From Siderastrea radians (Eukaryota > Cnidaria > Anthozoa > Scleractinia > Rhizangiidae), in the NCBI GenBank assembly GCA_964017195.1, contig OZ024900.1, forward strand, positions 29,590,641 to 29,654,640: a stretch of DNA of 64,000 bases, given 5' to 3'. The notes beneath the pieces were generated by a model. It was not told the origin of the DNA and did not search any database. It worked only from the letters and a program-made list of their open reading frames with translations. The position numbers and the translations under genes are program-made. Shown here in pieces: positions 58,701 to 60,428 of this stretch. Position 1 is the stretch's first letter. The number at the start of each line of letters is the position of its first letter.

Positions 58701-60093
58701 AAATCTCGCGCCACTTTCTCGACCAATCAGGAGTAAAACTCAAACCAAATCAGTCGCGACTTGCTCGCGCTCGCACGTTTTTTCCCGCGCTTGAAGCCAG
58801 TAACATGTACTTGCTTCGAGTTCTGATTGGTTCATTGGATAATTTGTGTTTGTTGTGATTGGCTGGGGTAATTACTTTGGTTTTGGTTTTACGACACTCA
58901 TTTGAAAAGCGCTCTAACAACACTCAGTTGAAAACCGCTCCAAATAAGGGACTCTTTGATTTTGAATCAATATAACTCGCTCACATTGTGTCGCTTAAAC
59001 CTGGACAAACGAGAGTGCCAGTGTCCACGAAAGCTGACGAGAGATAAACTGCGAGTAGTCTCTAATTTCGGCGATGTCGATTGTGGGGCGGGCGAAATAC
59101 ACGCGCACGCGCGCAAACTTTCGAGAAGACGCGACGCGAGGGGAGCGCATTTCGCGCGCGCGTGTGTGTATTTCGCCCGTCTCACAATCGCCATCGCCAA
59201 AATTAGAGAGCAATTGCAGTCTAGAGGAGAGATTGAACCTCTGAGCGTATAAAAGTAGGCGAGAGCGCGTGAACGTTATAGAGAGGCCAAATGAGAAGGT
59301 TCGAGTGGATTCAACTTTTATGAGAAAGCACCAGAGTTAACCGAGAGCCAGAGTTTAGCTGATTAGAATTGAGAGCGAAGAGTCGATAAGAAGGCGTGAG
59401 AGTTTAAGGCCAAACGACAACGAGAGTTTGAACACTCACTGAGTTTTACTTTACAGAAACGCACCCTGTCATTTGAGGGCGTAAGGAGAATGTCAACTGT
59501 CGTGCAACGCTACGCGCGTACAAACGTGTGTAAATGAAATTATAGACGATGCGTGAGCTGCTTGTGTCAACGTAATAAGGTGAAAGCGCTCATCTTTTTC
59601 CGTTTGCGCGAGCCGTTCCTAAATCGTCTTGAATTTTTTTTACGCACGTGAAATTTACACGACAGTGGAAATTCATTTTGTTGCGGAAACAAACAAATGT
59701 TTTCCCGTTTCTGCACCGAGGAGACAATGTTGACCAGATTCTGTGATCACGTACGCTGTGTTTCCTAAGTTGAGCATGCGCAAACGCTTGTTTCCAGTGA
59801 AATATTTCTTGGTTTACCCGGCAGGGTGAGATTGTTTCCCGCTTTTTTGTGCGCCCCCGAAACATTCTAGGAAACAGTGTTTCCTCGTTTGCGGGGACCT
59901 TAAAAAGGGCTGATGAGTGCGCATTAGTATTGGCGCGCAAGTATTAGCGAACAAGCAAGACTACACACCACACCAACAGAGAATGTTAACCCTGTACACA
60001 GACCTGAAACTTTTCTGCCTCAGCAAATTTAATCTCCCTTTTTCTTTTCCTTTTCTCTTCAGAGTAAAGACAGCACTTCAGCAGTTCACGTAG
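1703..60093 (+). CDS. ARMC8: ARMC8, armadillo repeat-containing protein 8 (3' 12 exons; 5' end outside window)
   Basis: Spliced gene, CDS join(1703..1793, 2683..2746, 3456..3531, 12052..12179, 28591..28647, 29085..29336, 30564..30656, 31729..31802, 32498..32573, 56172..56270, 58055..58317, 60063..60093). Every junction has AG/GT sites and the phases fit, giving 433 codons and a TAG stop. The product matches vertebrate ARMC8 along its length, with near-identical blocks such as [27 protein letters not shown] and [10 protein letters not shown], and a C-terminus resembling ALQQYLA. From family knowledge, ARMC8 is an ARM-repeat subunit of the CTLH (GID) E3 ubiquitin ligase, related to yeast Gid5, and helps hold substrate receptors. 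About 240 N-terminal residues should lie upstream of the window. Introns range from 437 bp to 23.6 kb. The host gene looks intact, so the antisense genes in its introns have been tolerated. Confidence 0.93.
1794..2682. other. ARMC8 intron, 889 bp
   Basis: AT-rich unique-looking sequence. I see no gene, RNA or clear repeat in it. Confidence 0.7.
2683..2746 (+). CDS. ARMC8: ARMC8 exon
   Basis: Acceptor tttctcttgcag and donor gtgtgtat. It completes the Cys codon and encodes [20 protein letters not shown] plus K, matching the ARMC8 segment LTYMCRAGAIRTDDN. Confidence 0.92.
3120..3400 (-). mobile_element. tRNA-derived SINE, copy 2, within ARMC8 intron 2747-3455
   Basis: Same family as the copy at 560-848, in the same orientation. 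Shared blocks include the 'aagttgcacatgagcca' end (plus-strand view), the 'cagcagtatgtcgcc' body and the tRNA-like end 'ctaagcactacacca'. A C-rich run (3401-3416) follows the tRNA-like end. The two copies differ by scattered substitutions and small indels, so they are not a recent duplication. The rest of this 709-bp intron holds nothing I can name. Confidence 0.7.
3456..3531 (+). CDS. ARMC8: ARMC8 exon
   Basis: Acceptor cttcatctttcttag and donor gtaagg. It encodes [20 protein letters not shown] and then AAETL, matching [20 protein letters not shown]/GAETL of ARMC8. It ends with G, phase 1. Confidence 0.92.
3678..4080. repeat. Direct tandem duplication, 2 x 203 bp, apparently exact
   Basis: The block starting AAAATATTATATTTACCC at 3678 restarts at 3881 and continues to about 4080. 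By eye I find no mismatch after the first bases. The unit ends in 'aagttcactcttt'. It lies 147 bp after the donor of the 3456-3531 exon. It is either very recent or an assembly artefact. Confidence 0.9.
4250..4562. repeat. Dispersed repeat with partly inverted ends (three loci)
   Basis: One end reads 'gaggcgaatctagaggagg' and the other 'ctggatccacccctgc'. Related ends occur at 42090-42140 ('cacccctagatctgcctctg') and 49835-50045 ('cccctggatccgcccc'). No open frame spans it. It is probably a non-autonomous DNA element; the superfamily is unclear. Confidence 0.45.
4630..4966. repeat. Direct tandem duplication, period 166 bp, diverged
   Basis: GTACAATGAGC starts at 4630 and again at 4796. Both units contain 'caataacaattaatattg' and 'taaaggattattaattt', with scattered substitutions between them, so it is older than the exact duplication at 3678. 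Confidence 0.8.
5563..5621 (-). mobile_element. Truncated SINE fragment fused to another repeat
   Basis: The 'cacacggccggagcttgtcc' body end of the SINE family stops at about 5618 and runs straight into GTCAGTCAATGTCATCAC. That second motif also occurs at 31182, beside a foldback element, so this is a junction of two repeat families. Confidence 0.55.
5892..6124. mobile_element. Foldback MITE, MULE-like, 9-bp target duplication
   Basis: It is an almost perfect palindrome: the left end TAGCCTGCGAGCAGGCTC is mirrored by GAGCCTGCTCGCAGGCTA. Arms of about 110 bp flank a short loop near 6010-6030. Direct repeats AGGAAGTTA flank it at 5883-5891 and 6125-6133. A 9-bp duplication fits Mutator-like elements. 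No transposase is present. Stem sequence such as 'gcgaagccgcgagagcg' is GC-rich, unlike the surroundings. Confidence 0.85.
7108..7535. repeat. Diverged direct duplication (about 240 and 185 bp units)
   Basis: The segment from 'ttttctgctcagaactgg' at 7108 recurs from about 7352. Both contain 'gctacctgcaaagtaacg', 'ggtttgctgtacatt' and 'ctgaagaaagaaatgcgtg'. The second unit lacks about 55 bp. No coding sequence. Confidence 0.7.
7720..8400. repeat. Diverged repeat pair about 550 bp apart
   Basis: About 110 bp around 'cacgtaataggaaattagtg' (7765) recur around 'cacgtaataggaaatttgtg' (8325). Both are followed by 'aaaactgagactta'. Open frames over this area do not share a protein and I do not call a gene. 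Confidence 0.6.
8490..9260. repeat. Dispersed repeat with 'gaaacattgtttcc' motifs; two copies here, one at 59630-59910
   Basis: Copies at about 8600-8900 and 8940-9260 share 'gaaacattgtttcc'-type ends, an internal 'cttcctaaactgagcatacg'-type block and a 'aaaatgtttttgggtttcc'-type block. A third copy with 'gttgagcatgcgcaaacgc' lies downstream of ARMC8 at 59630-59910. Short frames with frequent Cys and Phe over this area are by-products of the repeat. Confidence 0.6.
9391..10860. repeat. Direct tandem duplication, 2 x about 737 bp, near-identical
   Basis: GGAGATGAAAATGAAATTTG begins at 9391 and again at 10128. Both units run through 'gttacgttaggtgaaatc', 'gtcaacgcgagtagacgtt' and 'cagccaggaaaccacggaac'. 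I see only scattered single-base differences. Each unit carries the left end of the MITE described at 10642. Confidence 0.9.
10642..11268. mobile_element. Non-autonomous DNA element with inverted ends
   Basis: The left end TTAACCCACTGACGCCCAA is mirrored by the right end CGGGTGTCAATGAGTTAA (11251-11268). A second left end lies at 9905 in the upstream copy of the 737-bp duplication, which suggests the duplication cut through this element. No transposase. The small frame at 10868-11083 lies inside it and is not a credible gene. Confidence 0.6.
12052..12179 (+). CDS. ARMC8: ARMC8 exon
   Basis: Acceptor cgttcctttcag and donor gtaagt. It encodes [20 protein letters not shown] and onwards to YALMRE, aligning with [20 protein letters not shown] of ARMC8. 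The downstream part of this exon is the most diverged part of the gene. Confidence 0.92.
13219..14982 (-). CDS. Helical N-terminus plus NHL-like beta-propeller protein, intact, 587 aa
   Basis: Single-exon gene. I take the ATG at 14980-14982 ([14 protein letters not shown]) because the paralogue's ATG aligns near it; the frame stays open two codons further without an ATG. Residues 1-270 look all-helical and charged ([39 protein letters not shown]), with no signal peptide or membrane span. A short link ([31 protein letters not shown]) leads to residues 300-587, with blade-like repeats: [56 protein letters not shown] and [14 protein letters not shown]. This resembles the NHL propellers of TRIM-NHL proteins, but there is no RING or B-box. 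I infer a cytoplasmic binding or scaffold protein; the function is unknown. A TATA-like box lies about 150 bp upstream. Confidence 0.88.
   Translation of the reverse strand: MSSVLTAVLKATLGLLVKKGRDKAAAKLREGDVTDQKFGNLIVREIDDIKTKLDGLARKDILASINFFKEGIAILYEVFKKAKRDEKCAITAKADENLDVSLQSSATGIKTVSLTQSLKNLRLDDLDEITRELLSDAKGRFKEARRKATEAFGNEALDTSDRILAMVIRVMATILEKVDNPGNSLPACRVCLEELHALAAVQKSITVELTAGFKSLFSKDERKKIITAVCNINHVIYEVTQMVDSSIKEAVFMWPYVDTGKETFEPLRDARVCRILGAQDVDYKFQAQTFGQEGAGEHKLTRVGGITTNSKEEFIIGDNSGGSPNIKVFDSNGKFLYSLSLFCCTTYKSTHVWEIKDVATDQDDSIYVLTQLLNKSRDHFDDFIRSGVCVLDKDNCLRQCFYLRDGLKGLALTVEESSKRIFVANAIWSSDGKNNGVDVYENNGAFVCNFDMEGDRPKTLDITSDNDGRVLMLGRDFVQAFNVHGVLLHKWSKVANDTPPGTSVGFHQKFYSAGEHIIIVTFYIILKDKIQYCFLSIYTKEGDFLYSIHLNLPVRVSIRITGITVTAKGRIAIAYVTDDNQGTILLL
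15131..15137 (-). promoter_or_regulatory. TATA-like box of the NHL-like gene
   Basis: TATTTAT on the - strand, about 150 bp before the ATG. It sits in a flank shared with the paralogue (23470-23560) and with an orphan copy at 25125-25235. The equivalent site in both of those is TATTTATA, so it is conserved in position. Confidence 0.5.
16224..16608. mobile_element. 385-bp MITE flanked by TTAA
   Basis: Left end TTAA-GGTGATTCC (TTAA at 16220-16223) and right end GGAATCACC-TTAA (16609-16612). A related right half with the same GGAATCACCTTAA end lies at 48449-48620. TTAA fits a piggyBac-type duplication. A TA duplication with ends AGGTGATTCC is equally consistent. The 3.45-kb palindrome at 37611-41062 has similar ends (GGTGTTTCGATAC), hinting at one group. 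Confidence 0.75.
17340..17580. repeat. Dispersed repeat family, copy 1
   Basis: The block with 'ctatataagg'-like and 'ggtttttgagcc' motifs also occurs at 24740-24860 and in part at 28250-28340. The shared core runs from 'cccctatataa' to 'gtatgtgcctcc'. Probably a DNA element; no open frame. Confidence 0.5.
18193..18240. repeat. 9-bp minisatellite, 5 units
   Basis: GGCTGTCCT repeats five times. Because the unit is a multiple of three it keeps frames open on both strands, producing spurious Leu-Ser-Trp and Asp-Ser-Gln repeats in translation. Confidence 0.95.
19311..19700. mobile_element. Foldback MITE with 'cctagcgctagg' motifs, 390 bp
   Basis: The ends GGCTGTTTACATG and CATGTAAACAGCC are perfect inverted repeats. 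Inside, GATCCTAGCGCTAGGAAG-type units repeat in both directions, so the element is also internally palindromic. No clear target duplication. It shares the 'gtttacatg' end with the element at 49409. Confidence 0.8.
20435..20575. mobile_element. 141-bp MITE, TA target site
   Basis: GAGTGATTTTACTTAA at the left is mirrored by TTAAGTAAAATCACTC, with one extra base in one arm. TA flanks both ends. This pattern fits Tc1/mariner-type MITEs. No coding sequence. Confidence 0.8.
21051..21208. mobile_element. 158-bp foldback MITE
   Basis: The left end, ATATACC then GAATTCAATAAAGG, is mirrored by CCTTTATTGAATT then AGGTATAT with one mismatch, and the arms continue into 'ttgctttgg/ccaaagcaa'. It lies about 400 bp past the 3' end of the NHL-like pseudogene. 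Confidence 0.75.
21613..23373 (-). pseudogene. NHL-like paralogue with three frameshifts
   Basis: It is colinear with the intact gene at 13219-14982 from the ATG ([14 protein letters not shown] at 23371-23373) to the propeller end. Three small indels break the frame relative to that gene: 4 bp missing near 23175 (after LASIS), 5 bp extra near 22608 (before the MWPY-type link) and 4 bp missing near 22378 (after SPNI). Their sum is minus 3, so the last part would return to the starting frame, but the intervening parts are out of frame. The four open pieces each read as clear homologues. Such clean indels may be real decay or assembly and sequencing errors. If real, the copy cannot make the full protein. 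Confidence 0.88.
23546..23553 (-). promoter_or_regulatory. TATA-like box of the NHL-like pseudogene
   Basis: TATTTATA on the - strand, about 173 bp before the ATG, inside a flank shared with the intact gene. A conserved block 'acgcttgaatttctgaggtc' (plus-strand view) lies at about 23495-23515, between the box and the start codon. Confidence 0.5.
23746..24264. mobile_element. 519-bp non-autonomous element, TA target site
   Basis: The ends CACTCTTTTTTTTTATAAGAAC and GTTCTTATAAAAAAAAGAGTG are inverted repeats flanked by TA. The interior carries repeated 'taagaac' words and no long frame. It sits 370 bp upstream of the NHL-like pseudogene start. Confidence 0.7.
24700..25115. repeat. Dispersed repeat family, copy 2, with 'gttataacg' motifs
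   Basis: Shares 'gggcgggcgggagga' and 'aggtatgtgcctcc'-like blocks with 28250-28340, and 'ggtttttgagcc' with 17430. Its right part has repeated 'ttcgttataacgg' words. Copies 2 and 3 flank the LINE and the orphan promoter. Confidence 0.5.
25120..25235 (-). promoter_or_regulatory. Orphan promoter copy of the NHL-like family (no gene body)
   Basis: About 85 bp nearly match the 5' flank of the NHL-like pseudogene: 'acgcttgaatttctgaggtc', then a TATTTATA box on the - strand at 25192-25199. The following bases, 'acccatcgtgtgatagacac', resemble the flank of the intact gene (15138 onward) instead. No coding sequence follows on the - strand toward 24700. It is a remnant of a third family member, or a partial duplication. 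Confidence 0.65.
25270..28250 (-). mobile_element. L1/Tx1-like LINE, 5'-truncated and decayed ORF2
   Basis: Reverse-transcriptase sequence in several frames on the - strand, 28092 down to about 25435. In order: the pre-RT block [80 protein letters not shown]; the catalytic YADDLTVFV; thumb-like sequence with [20 protein letters not shown]; and a C-terminal Cys/His patch [16 protein letters not shown] resembling the zf-RVT region. The endonuclease is missing, as expected of a 5'-truncated insertion ending near 28250. Frameshifts or stops fall near 27790, 27450, 26960, 26370, 26240, 26010 and 25700. T-rich sequence on the + strand at 25290-25330 may be the 3' tail. It is not active. Confidence 0.9.
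28591..28647 (+). CDS. ARMC8: ARMC8 exon
   Basis: Acceptor tcattatcag and donor gtacgc. Its 19 codons encode [19 protein letters not shown], matching [19 protein letters not shown] of ARMC8. It starts and ends at codon boundaries. Confidence 0.94.
28728..28812. repeat. AT-rich microsatellite (taa/ta units)
   Basis: Mixed 'taataatata' and 'tatata' runs in the 437-bp ARMC8 intron. Farther along that intron, 28965-29060 holds a short imperfect duplication around 'gctgggtatcctgtgctgg'. Confidence 0.9.
29085..29336 (+). CDS. ARMC8: ARMC8 exon (largest ARM block)
   Basis: Acceptor catttcgctgcag and donor gtacag. Its 84 codons encode [20 protein letters not shown] and on through [20 protein letters not shown] and [12 protein letters not shown]. 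It is the best-conserved exon here and gives the ARMC8 identification most of its weight. The reading frame stays open upstream into the intron by chance. Confidence 0.95.
29457..29863. mobile_element. 407-bp hAT-like MITE with 8-bp target duplication
   Basis: TACAAAGT flanks both sides (29449-29456 and 29864-29871). The ends TACCTGCCAA and TTGGCAGGTA are inverted repeats. Inside are several TCACGCCT words. An 8-bp duplication fits hAT. The element lies within another DNA-repeat remnant with 'gcggacac' words (29400-30120). Confidence 0.8.
30225..30410. repeat. Degenerate minisatellite, 'tttcccgcgcttggcac' family, array 1
   Basis: Five or so units of 30-40 bp, each with a 'cccgc' core followed by 'tttggcacc' and 'gttgca'. 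A larger array of the same unit lies at 57395-57990 and a single unit at 58770-58800. Frames here come from the repeat. Confidence 0.75.
30564..30656 (+). CDS. ARMC8: ARMC8 exon
   Basis: Acceptor tttctcattttag and donor gtatgt. Its 31 codons encode [20 protein letters not shown] and [11 protein letters not shown], matching [20 protein letters not shown] and ALRVNGIWALM. Confidence 0.94.
30845..31182. mobile_element. Foldback element with an assembly gap in its loop
   Basis: About 85 bp at 30845-30929 ('agtaagtcgggcccgtttgt' to 'gatttccggtgtg') recur inverted at 31097-31182. The loop contains 23 Ns (30930-30952) and duplicated 'cactggtcagcggtttcccac'-like words. The outer flanks carry 'gtcgaaacgtcagt' and 'gtcagtcaatgtcatcac' motifs of another repeat. 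The loop size is uncertain because of the gap. Confidence 0.75.
31729..31802 (+). CDS. ARMC8: ARMC8 exon
   Basis: Acceptor tttgtatttttttcgtag and donor gtgaga. It encodes [20 protein letters not shown] and EQLF, then AG of a split codon, matching [20 protein letters not shown]/EQLF. Confidence 0.93.
32498..32573 (+). CDS. ARMC8: ARMC8 exon
   Basis: Acceptor ttatctcagcag and donor gtaacg. It completes the split codon as AGT and encodes [20 protein letters not shown] and LSGRE, matching [20 protein letters not shown]. A second AG three bases earlier (32494) could serve as acceptor, but it would add a codon not seen in the family. Confidence 0.92.
33134..33475. mobile_element. MITE with 'aaccctttcactc' ends, interrupted by a LINE-like 3' tail
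   Basis: AACCCTTTCACTC at 33138 is mirrored by GGAGTGAAAGGGTT near 33460. Within it, 'gtcgaaataaaatttgattt' runs into a TTTGA repeat (33243-33270), a common form of LINE 3' end. No open frame is attached. Confidence 0.5.
33870..34500. repeat. Diverged tandem repeats downstream of TLR copy 1
   Basis: Units of about 150-190 bp contain, in order, 'tctacaagacagtttataacg'-type, 'cgatatatgcccgatatatcc'-type, 'tacctacagttatctgtgat'-type and 'attcaaacttaatcctttt'-type blocks. The same units follow copies 2 and 3. The order is kept but each unit is diverged. Confidence 0.75.
37611..41062. mobile_element. 3.45-kb palindromic transposon with Tc1-like HTH remnants
   Basis: Ends GGTGTTTCGATAC and GTATCGAAACACC, flanked by TTAA at 37607-37610 and 41063-41066. 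A TA duplication with ends AGGTG/CACCT is equally possible. The element is a giant inverted repeat: arms of about 1.56 and 1.87 kb meet near 39170-39190 around 'gatgaatctgagaagttctg'. Each arm reads, in one direction, [11 protein letters not shown] and [11 protein letters not shown], resembling the first helix-turn-helix of Tc1/IS630 transposases; nearby are [18 protein letters not shown] and, in another frame, [15 protein letters not shown]. The catalytic domain is not seen. The longer right arm is explained by a nested insertion at 40120-40388. Confidence 0.85.
40120..40388. mobile_element. 269-bp foldback element nested in the palindrome's right arm
   Basis: AAAGGACGTATGAATCGACG at the left is mirrored by 'cgtcggttcatacgtccttt' at the right, flanked by TAA (40117-40119, 40389-40391). 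The other arm of the host palindrome lacks it (about 38270-38290), giving an empty-site comparison. A 3-bp TAA duplication fits PIF/Harbinger-type MITEs. Confidence 0.75.
42390..43640. repeat. Diverged tandem repeats downstream of TLR copy 2
   Basis: At least four units of about 145-190 bp, starting near 42424, 42600, 42781 and 42926, homologous to the arrays at 33870 and 50250. Interrupted by a foldback insertion at 43075-43370. Confidence 0.75.
43075..43345. mobile_element. MITE (43075-43210) followed by a second hairpin (43236-43340)
   Basis: GTACAACGCTAAATT at 43075 is mirrored by AATTTAGCGTTGTAC at 43196-43210. Directly after, 'ctcggaaatttgatgttc' (43250) is mirrored by 'gaacatcaaatttcctcgg' (43305). 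Units 1 and 3 lack both, so they entered after the triplication. Confidence 0.7.
43776..43781 (-). promoter_or_regulatory. Poly(A) signal of TLR copy 2
   Basis: AATAAA on the - strand about 175 bp after the stop. The same hexamer stands at the same place after copy 3 (51150-51155) and is destroyed after copy 1. Confidence 0.6.
43955..46930 (-). CDS. Toll-like receptor copy 2, LRR-TM-TIR, 991 aa
   Basis: Single-exon gene. I start at the ATG 46928-46930 ([20 protein letters not shown]), a typical signal peptide; the frame upstream has no ATG. Domains: a Cys-bearing N-terminal region with many N-glycosylation sequons (to about 260), LRRs at about 280-500 ([20 protein letters not shown]), a first LRRCT ([15 protein letters not shown], about 525), an LRRNT ([21 protein letters not shown], about 590), further LRRs, a second LRRCT ([12 protein letters not shown], about 700), one TM span ([20 protein letters not shown], about 766-787) and a TIR at 815-951 with box 1 [10 protein letters not shown] loop [13 protein letters not shown] and box 3 [11 protein letters not shown]. 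Two Cys clusters make it a Toll-type (multiple cysteine cluster) receptor, as in Drosophila Toll. From the family, it should bind extracellular ligand and signal through MyD88-type adaptors; the ligand is unknown. Confidence 0.95.
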   Translation of the reverse strand: MKACTVLLTLVALIAVEAFGQKGRRLIDCGKSTCMVLKWPAYFERANGSVPMQVVYCSLKSSKIRDKCVLDISSILETLTTSQDVLLQFAASCSTPIHIMFKNSRNATKKNAISVLELHGHCSISAEDIFQWGRATDFRAFFVVENAALLEDNNSQIWNSSLRGLENIVWLVFNNSKPREFPSIFRTSFWPKMAEGQFSNLQLTTVPAELRTTMPLLQTLNVAHNNLTKPPFFPWSNSTLQLPRGLSRTLNENHLYQDGTTVHPKIYRRFFDLAFNNIEDLSTYQFRGFLNKLSLKGNGLKVIGPSCFCNLKGIQVIDIGRNNLEYLPSELFHGLDDLLELKLDHNNFSVVPVELFKSQTQIKRVDLNHNKLRLISEDLFCNLQSLEILHLEANQISQIDDEAFPIDSSSLREIYLQNNKITHVPKSLLLQPKANNIDLSFNLLNFQDLNNLVQRLDMLIFSFQHREPNSSPQVRLQDSLKQISFAHNNFTTINIEGFNKTKRAMFKLLLRVYKIDMTGNPLLCDCKILALVRWLRSLMQSDAPVESKQFLSWKCAAPFELKDKPILSVDEHQFKCQRNLENCPKQCTCLVRALDGTVVVDCKRRNLVTIPRKVPRGQIELHLQNNNIREIPPYPYLENVTALYLTHNKIDVLNTSTVQRLQRIKILFIDSNKLTNLPRNIENVTFTTLALHHNFFKCDCTTKWMKKWLRKQEARIQNIDNVLCNSENAQGKAIYTLPDEEFVCKEENNNRSTAQSIIKEKTFKIIALTLGVFLAVVLIVFTLAYKYRGEVKVFMYTHFNWHPFDRIDDSDLTKIYDAFVSYSGGDYEWVLNTLRLRLENHDPPYKLCIHHRDFLVGAPIQENILNSVNQSKRMIMVLSHNFIKSEWCLLEFRAAHRKVLEDRMNYLIIILFDDVNVAELDDEIKLYMRTNTYLSISNKWFWEKLCYALPRKASRANAGLEHSTETVFTNEAYRSTEILDGANPPSGSLQV
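47063..47070 (-). promoter_or_regulatory. Possible TATA box of TLR copy 2
   Basis: TTATATAG on the - strand about 135 bp before the ATG. The 5' flank of copy 2 (46950-47480) is largely unlike the flank shared by copies 1 and 3. Position is plausible; nothing else supports it. Confidence 0.3.
47930..47948. repeat. (taa) microsatellite
   Basis: Short TAA run. A similar run lies at 48781-48812. Confidence 0.9.
48449..48620. mobile_element. Right part of the TTAA-type MITE family
   Basis: Matches 16430-16608: 'gggggtcaccg', 'ccatttatttctctgaa', 'tttcatagaaaacct', a GC-rich 'gcgcgcgctcgtg' block, and the end GGAATCACC-TTAA (48612-48624 region). I find no matching left end, so the copy is truncated. 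Confidence 0.65.
49409..49819. mobile_element. 411-bp foldback MITE with 'cattccggaatga' motifs
   Basis: The left end GGGCCGTTTACATGATACC is mirrored, with mismatches, by 'agtatcatgtgaacagctcc'. CTAAG flanks both sides (49404-49408, 49820-49824). Inside, ATTCCGGAATGA-type palindromes recur. Frames here read as repeated Phe-Arg-Asn motifs and are not genes. Confidence 0.7.
50250..51060. repeat. Diverged tandem repeats downstream of TLR copy 3
   Basis: Same family and order as 33870-34500 and 42390-43640, without the foldback insertion seen in unit 2. Confidence 0.75.
51150..51155 (-). promoter_or_regulatory. Poly(A) signal of TLR copy 3
   Basis: AATAAA on the - strand about 175 bp after the stop, at the same relative place as in copy 2. 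Confidence 0.6.
51329..54316 (-). CDS. Toll-like receptor copy 3, LRR-TM-TIR, 995 aa
   Basis: Single-exon gene; ATG at 54314-54316 ([20 protein letters not shown], signal peptide). Same domain order as copy 2: glycosylated Cys-bearing N-terminal region, LRRs, LRRCT ([15 protein letters not shown]), LRRNT, LRRs, second LRRCT, TM span ([19 protein letters not shown]) and a TIR with [27 protein letters not shown] and [11 protein letters not shown]. The TIR is almost identical to that of copy 2, while residues 40-250 differ at many places. Oddity: in the LRRNT, the fourth conserved Cys is Gly (codon GGC, 52508-52510, about residue 603; VVDGKERN against VVDCKRRN in copy 2). This should leave one Cys unpaired. 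Its 5' flank resembles that of pseudogene copy 1 for several hundred bases. Confidence 0.95.
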   Translation of the reverse strand: MKVCRTFLTIAILIAVEAFGQKGIRLKDCGKSTCVVLKSSPSFFETANGYVPTQGVKCFLKSNKIRDKCVLDISSILKTITMNRDIVLYFGALCSTPMHIVFNNSQNATKRNAIFYLQLQGHCKVSVEDISRWGTATDFRVFYMLENTTLLDDKSSQIGNSSRHELENIGSLLFYKTISHKLPSIFMTSLWPRMAEVGFSDLQLTSVPAELKTTMPLLQSLEVAHNKLTTPPPFPWCNTTLQLPRGLSRTPTGNHHYQHGTIVHPRIYRRFFDLAFNNIEDLSTHEFRGFLNKLCLKGNGLKVIGPSCFRNLKGIQVIDLGTNKLEYLPSKLFQGLDDLLELKLDHNNFSVVPDELFKSQTQIKRIDLNHNKLSFIPEDLFGDLKSLEILHLEANQISQIDDEAFPIDSSSLREIYLQNNKISRVPKSLLLQRQAKNIDLSFNLLSFQDLNHLLQELDTDAFLYQHRETASSPQVRLQESLKQISFAHNAFTTINIEGFNNTKRVMFELLLRVYKIDMTGNPLLCDCKILALVRWLRSLMQKDVRVQSQQFLSWKCAAPFELKDKPILSVDEHQFKCQRNLQNCPKQCTCLVRALDGTVVVDGKERNLVTMPRKVPCGRIELHLQNNNIREIPPYLYLENVTALYLTHNKIGVLNTSTVQRLQRIKTLFIDSNKLTYLPRNIENVTFTTLALHHNFFKCDCTTKWMKKWLQKQEARIQNIDNVLCNSDNAQGKAIYTLPDEEFVCKDENNNRSTAQSIIKEKTFKIIALTLGVFLAVVFIVFTLAYKYRGEVKVFMYTHFNWHPFDRIDDSDPSKIYDAFVSYSGSDYEWVLSTLRLRLENRDPPYKLCIHHRDFLVGAPIQENILNSVNQSKRMIMVLSRNFIRSEWCLLEFRAAHRKVLEDRMNYLIIILFDDVNMAELDDEIKLYMRTNTYLSISNKWFWEKLCYALPRKSDRASRANAGLEHSTETVFTNEAYRSTEILDGANPPSGSLQV
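56172..56270 (+). CDS. ARMC8: ARMC8 exon
   Basis: Acceptor atgtttttatccag and donor gtaaaa. Its 33 codons encode [20 protein letters not shown] and [13 protein letters not shown], matching [20 protein letters not shown] and EVKEQ. It resumes the gene after the 23.6-kb intron. Confidence 0.93.
56515..57235. mobile_element. 721-bp PIF/Harbinger-like non-autonomous element
   Basis: GGGACCGGTCAGTAAGTAT at the left is mirrored by 'atacttactgaccggtccc' at the right, flanked by TAA on both sides. The 3-bp TAA duplication and GGG-type ends fit PIF/Harbinger. Inner arms share 'gccgtggcaaagaggtggtg'-like and 'gggccaccacttttcc'-like sequence. An (aatt) run lies inside at 57066-57092. No transposase. 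Confidence 0.85.
57395..57990. repeat. Degenerate minisatellite, 'tttcccgcgcttggcac' family, array 2
   Basis: About 15 units of 30-45 bp, each roughly 'ttttcccgcgcttggcaccg' then 'ggtgcatat'. The array keeps long frames open on both strands (up to 176 codons at 57388-57918), rich in Phe, Ser and Cys, which are not credible genes. It ends just 65 bp before an ARMC8 exon. Confidence 0.85.
58055..58317 (+). CDS. ARMC8: ARMC8 exon
   Basis: Acceptor caatctgtttacag and donor gtaggt. It encodes [20 protein letters not shown] and on through [20 protein letters not shown] and [17 protein letters not shown], matching TLCILANIADGTTAKDLIM and RQDKLRDMGIVDILHKL. It ends with AG of a split Arg codon. Confidence 0.95.
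58318..60062. other. Last ARMC8 intron, with dispersed repeats
   Basis: Holds a repeat pair with 'tcgctctgtgattggttaaaaaat' motifs (58420-58540 and 58635-58760), one unit of the 'cccgcgcttg' family (58775-58805), the foldback at 59049-59219, and the 'gaaacattgtttcc'-type repeat (59630-59910). Bases 59220-59600 show nothing I can name. Confidence 0.6.
59049..59219. mobile_element. 171-bp foldback MITE, GC-rich
   Basis: 'tctctaatttcggcgatg' is mirrored by 'catcgccaaaattagaga', and 'ggcgggcgaaatac' by 'gtatttcgcccgtc'. Outer ends are CTGCGA/TTGCAG-like. Core of 'cgcgcacgcgcgc'. No target duplication clear. Confidence 0.75.
60063..60093 (+). CDS. ARMC8: ARMC8 terminal coding exon
   Basis: Acceptor tttctcttcag. 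It completes the split codon as AGA and encodes VKTALQQFT then TAG, matching the KMALQQYLA end of ARMC8. The tiny coding part is typical of the family's C-terminus, and the 3' UTR follows. Confidence 0.9.
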
Positions 60094-60138
60094 CATTATT
60101 TTCATTTCAAATCCCTGTACAAAGTTACCATCTTGTCA

Positions 60139-60144
60139 ATAAAA
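60139..60144 (+). promoter_or_regulatory. ARMC8 poly(A) signal
   Basis: AATAAA 45 bp after the stop, with T/G-rich sequence following at 60145-60180. This implies a very short 3' UTR of roughly 70 bp. Confidence 0.75.
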
Positions 60145-60209
60145 TTTGCATTCTACTATATTCTTCCTGCCGTAATCTTTCTAGGGTTCAGAGATGGAGA
60201 GCAACAGCC

Positions 60210-60327
60210 TAGTACCCAGGCGTTTTGCCCTCGCTCACTCGACCTGGCGCGAAATGTCATGACGTCACCGAATGGTCACCAAATTTCGCGCCAAGTCGAG
60301 TGAGCGAGAAGAGACACCTGGGCACTA
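60210..60327. mobile_element. 118-bp foldback MITE
   Basis: TAGTACCCAGGCG is mirrored by CACCTGGGCACTA, and 'cgctcactcgacctggcgcg' by 'cgcgccaagtcgagtgagcg'. It begins about 65 bp past the ARMC8 poly(A) signal. Confidence 0.75.
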
Positions 60328-60428
60328 CTCTCCGACGTAGTCACGAACGACACAGAGTGTCGCTGGCAACAAGGGAGATATTTCCCTCGGCCGTCTTGGA
60401 AAACTCACCCAGACCACCACCGCCATCT